A stretch of 28,027 nt of DNA from positions 1-28,027 of IMG/VR virus record IMGVR_UViG_3300038701_001567. One strand, 5' to 3'. This document shows positions 22,656 through 28,027 of the stretch, in pieces. How positions within the stretch are numbered: position 1 is the stretch's first letter; the number at the start of each line of letters is the position of its first letter. A program made the translations under genes and the position numbers. Under the pieces are notes generated by a model. It searched no databases and had not been told where the DNA came from. It worked only from the letters and a program-made list of their open reading frames with translations. The stretch comes from a virus.

Positions 22656-23041
22656 CACGGCGCCTGCACTGTAGAATTTGGAGAACTGCCATTTTCCGGG
22701 GGAGTCTCCGTCTCCCCCTGACCCTCCCCCACCGGATCATCCGCGACACCCAACAGCGCATGGGACAGGACCGCGATAGCGGGCGGCTTAAACGCCAAAT
22801 GCGGGTGCAGATCAATGACAGACATGACCTTTTGCGTGGCCACCCCACGCTCAAGGCCTGCGCCCATCAGACCACAGCGCAGCACCTGCACGATATCGTC
22901 AATATGCCAATCGCCAAACCGCAGGCGATTGAATAGCTGTTCCGGCCCAGCATTGCGCGCCTCTTGCAGTGCGCGCAACGCGCCGATTGGCAAGGCGAAT
23001 TCATCCTCGCCACCCGGCCAGGTCAGGGACACAGACCGCAT
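22655..23041 (-). CDS. GTA gp10-type tail assembly chaperone
   Basis: The product begins MRSVSLTWPGGEDEFALPIG and shows ALRALQEARNAGPEQLFNRL and a DDIVQVLRCGLMGAGLE segment, the usual order of the GTA gp10 (Phage_TAC_11) family, which binds the tape measure before assembly. After about residue 100 it carries a flexible Gly/Glu/Pro tail (EGQGETETPPENGSSP) typical of these chaperones. The start codon overlaps the tail tube stop (TAATG). The following 48-residue gene is coupled by TGATG. Confidence 0.82.
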   Translation of the reverse strand: MRSVSLTWPGGEDEFALPIGALRALQEARNAGPEQLFNRLRFGDWHIDDIVQVLRCGLMGAGLERGVATQKVMSVIDLHPHLAFKPPAIAVLSHALLGVADDPVGEGQGETETPPENGSSPNSTVQAP

Positions 23042-23499
23042 TAGGCTACCAAGGTGTTGACGGTATCGCCGTTGCGTTCCATTGCGATTTCAGCCGTCAC
23101 AATCTGCCCTTTGGTGCGGGAATTGCTCAAATTGGTAAGAATCATCGGCATGGTTTCCGCCGAAATGGCACCCGTGGGGCCATCCGCAACAACCTTTGTG
23201 TTTCGGATGCGGACATTTTTGGTCGCACCGGAATAAAACCAATCCTTTAGCGCCGCATCGCTGGACAGCGCCCAAACACCCGTGGCGCTGATTGTCACGT
23301 CATTGGTCCGCACACCGCGCTGAATTTTGAAAGGCAGGCTTTCATCATCACAATCTGGCACCTCGGTGCTATCGGTTGTGTTGGTGCGGTTGATGTCGAC
23401 ATCCATCAATCCGCAGACCGTCTGAAAGGTGCCAGACCCTGCGGTAAACTCGACCTCAAGGACAAATTCCTCATATGCCGTCGTGACTGCTAGTGCCAT
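23041..23499 (-). CDS. major tail tube protein
   Basis: The 152-residue product begins MALAVTTAYEEFVLEVEFTA and has the beta-barrel pattern of phage tail tube monomers (gpV-like), with GLMDVDINRTNTTDSTEVPD near the start, a short central helix DAALKDWFYSG and TKVVADGPTGAISAETMPMI at the end. It lies between the tail terminator-side genes and the chaperones, the expected place. It would form stacked hexameric rings around the tape measure. Ribosome site AGGAGGG-like upstream (GGAGGGCC, 23504-23511). Confidence 0.83.
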   Translation of the reverse strand: MALAVTTAYEEFVLEVEFTAGSGTFQTVCGLMDVDINRTNTTDSTEVPDCDDESLPFKIQRGVRTNDVTISATGVWALSSDAALKDWFYSGATKNVRIRNTKVVADGPTGAISAETMPMILTNLSNSRTKGQIVTAEIAMERNGDTVNTLVA

Positions 23500-23521
23500 T
23501 CCATGGCCCTCCTGTTTGCGC

Positions 23522-23947
23522 TCAAAGCTTTTTCACTGCGCGGCGCAACGCCGCTCGAATGTTGTTCCTGATCCGCTGCCGATTGGCCCGGTATGGCGGA
23601 AAGAAAAACGGCTGCGCGACAATGCGCCCGGTGCGGCGTCCCGTTGTCGCCTGCACCCGCTCATTGGTGCCAAACTCAAACCAGCGCGCATCAACCGAGC
23701 GGCCCCGCGCATATATCGTCACGGACAAGTCCGCCCGTTCCCGGTTGCGGACTTGGCGCACAACAACCGCCCCGCGCGGCGCGTCTCCCCAGGTCCAGGC
23801 GATTTCAAGGCCGGGCACCGGCGCCAGAAAGCGCATTTCTGCGACCAGCTTGGACGCCTCTTTTTCCACTTGCTTGGTAAGCGCATCATTCACCACTTGC
23901 GGCAACTGCCGAAACTTGCGGCGCAATCCAGCACTGTTGACGCTCAT
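23522..23947 (-). CDS. HK97 gp10-family neck / tail completion protein
   Basis: Product begins MSVNSAGLRRKFRQLPQVVN and contains VDARWFEFGTNERVQATTGR and a basic C-terminus (RQRIRNNIRAALRRAVKKL). A helix followed by strands and the RWFEFGT motif is the usual fingerprint of HK97 gp10-like proteins, which lie at the neck joining head and tail. It overlaps the DUF3168 gene by ATGA. Family call confident from motif and position. Confidence 0.85.
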   Translation of the reverse strand: MSVNSAGLRRKFRQLPQVVNDALTKQVEKEASKLVAEMRFLAPVPGLEIAWTWGDAPRGAVVVRQVRNRERADLSVTIYARGRSVDARWFEFGTNERVQATTGRRTGRIVAQPFFFPPYRANRQRIRNNIRAALRRAVKKL

Positions 23948-24375
23948 GGCGTCACGTCCCGCGTGTCCTCAACACGCACCGCAAAAACAACCACACCGCG
24001 CGCGGTGATCCCGTCAGGATCGTCAAACACGCGCACATCGCGGACAAAGCCTTGACCCAATCCAAACGGCGCGACATCGCCGAGAAATTGCCGGTGTAAG
24101 GCTTTTTTGATCACCCCTGCCAGATCACGACACGGGCCCTTGCGGCCCTGATCCCGCGAAAACACATCAATCTGCAAAATGACTTCCGCAGCCGCCGTGC
24201 AATTGGTGTCATCTTCGATCTCTTGGCTCGGGCCAAACACCACACGCGGATAAGATGGCGCGACGGCCGGCGGCTCATCAAAGACCCGGTCACCAGCCAA
24301 GGCCGCCACATCGGCATTTGCCAAAAGTGTCGCCAGGACTCTGGTCTGGACAGCGCGGGACGGGCTTAAGGCCAT
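23944..24375 (-). CDS. DUF3168 tail terminator protein
   Basis: The product begins MALSPSRAVQTRVLATLLAN and has the alpha-beta pattern of the DUF3168/gpU tail terminator family: ADVAALAGDRVFDEPPAVAP near the start, VILQIDVFSRDQGRKG strand, KKALHRQF helix, and a final VVVFAVRVEDT strand. It caps the tail tube and sets up contact with the neck. The start overlaps the upstream stop (TGATG) and the end overlaps the gp10-like gene by ATGA. Confidence 0.86.
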   Translation of the reverse strand: MALSPSRAVQTRVLATLLANADVAALAGDRVFDEPPAVAPSYPRVVFGPSQEIEDDTNCTAAAEVILQIDVFSRDQGRKGPCRDLAGVIKKALHRQFLGDVAPFGLGQGFVRDVRVFDDPDGITARGVVVFAVRVEDTRDVTP

Positions 24376-24755
24376 CAGACCGCCACCCCGGTTTCTGCGG
24401 TAATCTCCAAAAACCGCCGATCAGACGTCTCGACAATCGCGCGGATATTGTACCCCCCCGCCACAAGCTGCCCGGTGTCCGCGTCCACCCTTTCGCGGCG
24501 CAGATCCCGGCACCGCCAATCCGTGGTGATCTGGCGTGTCTCGGGATTGGCATAAACCGTGACAACAACCGGCTGCCGCCCCTGCAAACGTGCCGCTTGG
24601 ACATTTTCGCCGCCGCGCAAATACAGGATATGGGCAGCGGTCTTGGCGATCCGCTCAGACCAACCGTTTTCATATCCACCCGAGCCATCGGCGCTGGGGG
24701 CTGGCGCATCAAATGCCATGATGTCCCGCAAATGGCTGGCCTTGGGACGTCTCAC
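24375..24755 (-). CDS. head closure / head-tail adaptor protein
   Basis: GTG 24755 overlaps the stop of the connector gene (GTGA) and GGTGAGG seven bases upstream can act as ribosome site. The product starts MRRPKASHLRDIMAFDAPAP and contains NGWSERIAKTAAHILYLRGG and VVVTVYANPETRQITTDWRC. This is the phage head-tail joining (SPP1 gp16-like) layout: a small barrel with ADxxYL/LRG type segments. An internal ATG (about residue 13) could also start the protein. It would seal the portal after packaging. Confidence 0.8.
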   Translation of the reverse strand: MRRPKASHLRDIMAFDAPAPSADGSGGYENGWSERIAKTAAHILYLRGGENVQAARLQGRQPVVVTVYANPETRQITTDWRCRDLRRERVDADTGQLVAGGYNIRAIVETSDRRFLEITAETGVAV

Positions 24756-25333
24756 AGAAACACCTCACCCACGCGGAACCGGTTTGTCATGCTGACAATT
24801 CCGTGCGGGATTTCATCCATGCTCGCATAAGTCGCGGCACCGCGTGAATTGTACCAGTGTTCAACCAGCAACTTGATTGCCAGGCGCAGCCCGCTTGGCA
24901 CACGCTCTGGTCCGCCATAGCCGCAGGTATAGGTAATTGTCACCGCATCGCTGCGCGTGAACGTCGCGGGCCAGCCTGACCCCACCGGGCACACTTGCGC
25001 ACGCCCATCATCCGCGACAAGCTCATAGCGCGACGGCGCTAAGGTTTGCTCGGCATTGCTGGTGTCAAAATAGGTGATCGCATCGATCGATTGGACACGC
25101 GGATATTTCAGCGACACATCACCCGCAGGGAACGCATCCGCCACACCCGACCAGGTTTGCGTCACAATTGCACGGCCCAGAATGCCGTGTTCCGCGTCAA
25201 GCGCTTCCGTGGCCGCCTCAATCATGGTCGCAATCAAACCATCGTCATGCGTGTCATAGACCCGGCAATATTGCTTTGCCTCAGCCAGCGTCACGACAAG
25301 TGAGGCAGGCGGCGTGATGCGCTCGAATCTCAT
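24752..25333 (-). CDS. head-tail connector protein (HK97 gp6-like)
   Basis: The 193-residue product (from ATG 25333; an upstream in-frame GTG is less likely) begins MRFERITPPASLVVTLAEAK and continues QYCRVYDTHDDGLIATMIEA. The KxxxR-x(2-4)-DDxxI-x-x-x-I pattern of early helices is typical of the gp6-like connector family. The latter half includes VTITYTCGYGGPERVPSGLR then LAIKLLVEHWY, the usual ending. It forms a ring under the portal. The start shares TGATG with the small upstream gene. Confidence 0.87.
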   Translation of the reverse strand: MRFERITPPASLVVTLAEAKQYCRVYDTHDDGLIATMIEAATEALDAEHGILGRAIVTQTWSGVADAFPAGDVSLKYPRVQSIDAITYFDTSNAEQTLAPSRYELVADDGRAQVCPVGSGWPATFTRSDAVTITYTCGYGGPERVPSGLRLAIKLLVEHWYNSRGAATYASMDEIPHGIVSMTNRFRVGEVFL

Positions 25334-25503
25334 CACTTGTTTTCCGGCGGCTTGGCCGCTTTGGTTTTTGGCGCACCCTTGATCTTGCCACAGCTTTTGG
25401 CAATGTCCGCCAGCTCGCCATCAACCTCGGTGCCCTTCGGAATCACCTCGGGATAGATCTTGCCCGGCGGGACAACCTTAAAATCTTCTGTCAGCTTTGG
25501 CAT
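25333..25503 (-). CDS. small Lys-rich protein between capsid and connector (56 aa)
   Basis: The product begins MPKLTEDFKVVPPGKIYPEV and ends AKPPENK. It has a compact region with IPKGTEVDGELADIAKSCGK and a flexible Lys/Pro tail. Comparable small proteins occur at this place in alphaproteobacterial phages without a known role. TGA overlaps the next ATG (TGATG). Ribosome site GGAGGC lies before ATG 25503. It follows the post-capsid terminator. Confidence 0.62.
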   Translation of the reverse strand: MPKLTEDFKVVPPGKIYPEVIPKGTEVDGELADIAKSCGKIKGAPKTKAAKPPENK

Positions 25504-25519
25504 TTACAGCCTCCAAATG

Positions 25520-25545
25520 AAAAACGGGGCACCGAAGGCACCCCG
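25520..25545 (-). terminator. intrinsic terminator after the capsid gene
   Basis: On the minus strand CGGGGTGCC pairs with GGTGCCCCG (two G-U pairs) around TTC, forming a 9-bp stem, followed directly by TTTTT. This lies 25 bp after the capsid stop and before the next gene of the same operon. It would reduce transcription into the connector and tail genes unless bypassed or partially read through, so capsid mRNA should exceed later genes. Confidence 0.8.
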
Positions 25546-25569
25546 CTTGAGTGTCATATCTTGGCCCGA

Positions 25570-26832
25570 TCAGGACGCGGCGATGCGCAAAAGCTTGATG
25601 GCGTTGGTGTCTTTGAGTTTGCCGCCGACACGCTTGTACATGATGAACTTGATGTAACCGGGCTTGGTCACCTCATCGCGCACCATGCCCATGCCAACGC
25701 GGTCTGCGATGACATAGCCGCGCTGGAAATCACCAAAGGCCACCGGGAACGCATTGGCCGCAATCCCCGGCATATCCTCGGCAATCGTCACGCCATAGCC
25801 GTTGATGCGATCCGGCGCACCCTCGGCTTGCGATGCCTGCAAGAGATACACGCCGTCACTGGATTTGACCTTTGCAAATGCGGCCATCGTGTTGGAATTC
25901 ATCACCCAACGCGCATTGCCGCGATAGCCCGCTTTCAGCGTATAGGCCAGGTCATGCATCTCATCGAACGGGTCAGCAGACAAAGCCGCCGCAGCACCCG
26001 TTGCCACATATTGCAGCACACCAAACGCACGGGACGCATCCTCAGTGTTCACCGGCGTGCCATCCAGGAACCCCGTTGGCTTGTTCGACCCGTCGCCAGC
26101 AACAAAGGCCTGCCCCTCGGCGATCGCGTATTGCTCAGCGGCGCTTTCGGTCAACCAGCCTTCCACGTCAAAGAACAGATCTTCCAGGGAATGCCGCGTG
26201 GCCTCGGGCTTGGCCGCCAGGTCACCAAATGTCGGCGCACATTCGCCCAGATCCGGCGTGTCGGTCTGCGCGCGGGTTGTGGTTTCCCCAACCCATTCCG
26301 TGCCAAAGCCATTCAGGTTGACCAGCTCTTTGTAATCCGGCGTCCCGACTTGCACGACACGTGCGATGGCCCGGATTGGCGAAATGTCCTGCACCTGCTT
26401 GGCGATGTCGCGGGCGATTTGCTCGGGCAACGCATAACCGCCGGACCCTGCCGTACTGGTGCGCGTATCCGTAGCCTTGCGGCCCAGCTCATACATTTTT
26501 GACTGCGCCGCCGGGCTTTGGGGATCCCGGACATAGTCAAAAAACGCGGTCTTGTATTCGTCCTCAGGCTCGGGCGCACCGCCCGGCTGGCCAGGCCGAT
26601 TGAGTTTGGTTTCGACCTCGACAAGCCGCGCCTCGGTTGCCTCGGCTTTCAGCTCTGCCGCCTGCTTGGCCGCCAGCGCCGCCGCCAGATCGGTTTCCAT
26701 GCGGCCAATTTTTTCGGTCGAAACAACGTCCGCCGATTTCAAGCTTTCAAGCTCGGCGCGCATGGCCGTCAATGTCACATTGACCTTGGCCGTGCCTTCC
26801 TCAATCAGCGTTTTAACTTCATCAAATGCCAT
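25570..26832 (-). CDS. HK97-fold major capsid protein
   Basis: The 420-residue product starts with a coiled-coil delta domain (about residues 1-115, MAFDEVKTLIEEGTAKVNVT) that is normally cut off during maturation. The HK97 core follows: GGYALPEQIARDI, TPDYKELVNLNGFGTEWVGE, FVAGDGSNKPTGFLDG (typical 'GxGxxxPxG' turn) and the C-terminal RDEVTKPGYIKFIMYKRVGG. The cleavage point is probably near KATDTRTSTAGSGG. Ribosome site AGAGGTAAAAC is good. The next gene upstream encodes the matching protease. Its own terminator follows the stop. Confidence 0.93.
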   Translation of the reverse strand: MAFDEVKTLIEEGTAKVNVTLTAMRAELESLKSADVVSTEKIGRMETDLAAALAAKQAAELKAEATEARLVEVETKLNRPGQPGGAPEPEDEYKTAFFDYVRDPQSPAAQSKMYELGRKATDTRTSTAGSGGYALPEQIARDIAKQVQDISPIRAIARVVQVGTPDYKELVNLNGFGTEWVGETTTRAQTDTPDLGECAPTFGDLAAKPEATRHSLEDLFFDVEGWLTESAAEQYAIAEGQAFVAGDGSNKPTGFLDGTPVNTEDASRAFGVLQYVATGAAAALSADPFDEMHDLAYTLKAGYRGNARWVMNSNTMAAFAKVKSSDGVYLLQASQAEGAPDRINGYGVTIAEDMPGIAANAFPVAFGDFQRGYVIADRVGMGMVRDEVTKPGYIKFIMYKRVGGKLKDTNAIKLLRIAAS

Positions 26833-26843
26833 CTGTTTTACCT

Positions 26844-27482
26844 CTATGTGAACAGATCAATTCGCGCACGCAACGCCGCGCGCAGCTCATCAAGACCTTG
26901 CTCATCACCAGCGTCCTGCATGGCTTTGACGGCCTCATACCCGCCACCCATCAGGGCGCGGGCGACCGAGCGTGACAACTTAGCGTCCTGCATAAGTGCC
27001 AGCTCAAATTCGCGTTTTGTCATTTCGGCGGCTTTGCTCGCATCGATCCGCGCGCTTTCCTGCATCGGGAACGTGACAAGGGACACCTCCCACAGCTCAA
27101 CCTCTTGCAAGACGCGCTGGCCGCGATCACCGCGATCCGCCTTGATTGTGCGATACCCAATCGACAGACCATCGATCGCACCCGCATCCACCAGCGCCTT
27201 GGCCTCTTTGCCTTTGGCAACCTCAGACAAAATCCGGCCTTTGACAAACAGGCCCGCATCATCTTCGCGGACCTCATCCCAGACCCCAATGGGCTGACTT
27301 GGATCATGCTGCCACAGCATTTTCACGCGGCGATCCCCCATGGACGCCAGGCTTTTGGCATAAGCCCCCGGCGCGATCTGATCCCCGCCTTGGTCAATCT
27401 CACCAAAGCGCGACGCATACCCGCTCACCGTGCCCGTCGCATCCGCCTTAAACGACATCGTTTGCATCGCTTTGATCTGCAT
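26844..27482 (-). CDS. HK97-family prohead protease
   Basis: Product of 212 residues from ATG 27482, chosen because GGAGAAAG precedes it and the earlier frame lies inside the portal gene. Key residues are His59 (KMLWQHDPSQPIG) and Ser107 (AIDGLSIGYR), the His-Ser pair of the herpesvirus-like prohead protease family. The sequence SGYASRFGEIDQGGDQIAPG near the start is typical. It cleaves the capsid delta domain during head maturation. A C-terminal helical region from about residue 150 is likely a scaffold-binding tail. It overlaps the portal gene by 35 bp. Confidence 0.92.
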   Translation of the reverse strand: MQIKAMQTMSFKADATGTVSGYASRFGEIDQGGDQIAPGAYAKSLASMGDRRVKMLWQHDPSQPIGVWDEVREDDAGLFVKGRILSEVAKGKEAKALVDAGAIDGLSIGYRTIKADRGDRGQRVLQEVELWEVSLVTFPMQESARIDASKAAEMTKREFELALMQDAKLSRSVARALMGGGYEAVKAMQDAGDEQGLDELRAALRARIDLFT

Positions 27483-28027
27483 TGTCTTTCTCCATTGCCC
27501 CGCGCGGCACACGCCCGGCCCATACCTCATCAACCGGATTGAGCCCCAATTCCTGCCTGATCTCGTTTGGCGTCATGAACCCCGGCTGCCCGCCAGCCCC
27601 TAGCGCGCGCACGTAATATTCGGCCTGATCTTTGAAATCCCCGCGCAACAGGCCCCTTTCGTCCAGATCAGCGCGATATGTTTCGGAATTACCCAAAACG
27701 TCGCGGTTGAACGCCTGTTCAAAGCGCTGCATCCATGGGCCCAGGGTATGGATCACATGCATGCGAAACATCTGTTCCGCGCTGGCAAATGTCGCGGCCT
27801 TGTCGGCCTGCATCAGCATGATTGGCTGCACGCGGAACGCGCGAGCGATTTCCTCAATCTGCATGCGCCGGGTTTCGATGTATTGCGCATCAACAGATGT
27901 CATGGTCATGGACTGAAAGCCCGCATCGCCATCCAAGATGGCAATCCCGCCCTCGCCATCTGGGCCAAACTTCTTTTCCCAGGTCTCGCGCAATTTTTCG
28001 CGCGTCTCGGATTTCAGCGGCTCTTTG
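27448..28027 (-). CDS. HK97-family portal protein (5'-truncated)
   Basis: The frame is open to the right edge, so the N-terminal part is missing; TTG 27993 inside it is not the true start. Visible C-terminal sequence includes KKFGPDGEGGIAILDGDAGF, VDAQYIETRRMQIEEIARAF then RVQPIMLM, and TPNEIRQELGLNPVDEVWAG, the standard HK97 portal landmarks in order (glycine-rich loop, stem helix with RxxxxEIARxFxV, and the NExRxxxGLNPV motif). It forms the dodecameric DNA entry ring. The end overlaps the protease gene by 35 bp. The terminase is presumably beyond the edge. Confidence 0.93.
   Translation of the reverse strand, partial: KEPLKSETREKLRETWEKKFGPDGEGGIAILDGDAGFQSMTMTSVDAQYIETRRMQIEEIARAFRVQPIMLMQADKAATFASAEQMFRMHVIHTLGPWMQRFEQAFNRDVLGNSETYRADLDERGLLRGDFKDQAEYYVRALGAGGQPGFMTPNEIRQELGLNPVDEVWAGRVPRGAMEKDNADQSDANDVV

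Noticed and set aside
25561-26502. 313-codon plus-strand frame opposite the capsid gene
   Set aside because: Antisense to a clear HK97 capsid gene, with His/Arg/Cys-rich random composition.

Overview
The window is almost entirely the genome of a temperate, long-tailed (siphovirus-like) phage. Structural genes read leftward from a truncated portal gene at the right edge: portal, HK97-type prohead protease, HK97-fold major capsid protein, head-tail connectors, tail terminator, tail tube, tail chaperones, a short tape measure, a tail tip resembling gene transfer agents, large fibres and a lysis cassette. The style of the tail genes, the high-GC coding and the tRNA-Ser-like attachment core suggest an alphaproteobacterial host, probably Rhodobacterales (Roseobacter group). 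That host assignment is inference, since no host gene is visible.

Layout. Positions 1-4106 (+ strand) hold a 5'-truncated DUF2303 gene, a C5 cytosine methyltransferase with a second long family-like reading frame inside it, two unknown small genes, an excisionase-like gene and a tyrosine integrase. Positions 4027-4291 look like an intact attP: a 41-nt copy of the 5' half of tRNA-Ser(GCU), flanked on both sides by a 20-bp arm-type repeat (19/20 identical). Because both arms sit beside one core, the DNA was probably sequenced in circular, virion or tandem form, not as a simple integrated prophage. Positions 4324-7220 (- strand) hold a tightly coupled train of very small genes headed by a serine recombinase. 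Positions 7221-7386 are a divergent control region with dyads and a direct repeat, followed by one small + strand gene (7387-7614). Positions 7639-8691 are the lysis module: an overlapping spanin pair and a holin-like/SAR-endolysin fusion. Positions 8688-20598 carry tail fibre, tail spike and tail tip genes. Positions 20595-28027 carry the tape measure, tail and head genes.

How it works together. The integrase and excisionase-like protein act on the adjacent attP. The recombinase-led small-gene operon looks like an accessory cassette array. Five or six of its genes end in codons that also form the ribosome-binding site of the next gene (GAGGGTGAnTGATG), so their proteins share an EGE (or EGV) C-terminus. 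One of these genes (6155-6322) encodes a 55-residue protein resembling the Acb2/Tad1 hairpin family of cyclic-nucleotide sponges, which makes it the best candidate counter-defence gene here. The structural operon is bound together by ATGA/TGATG overlaps, and a strong intrinsic terminator just after the capsid gene probably sets capsid expression above that of the genes downstream.
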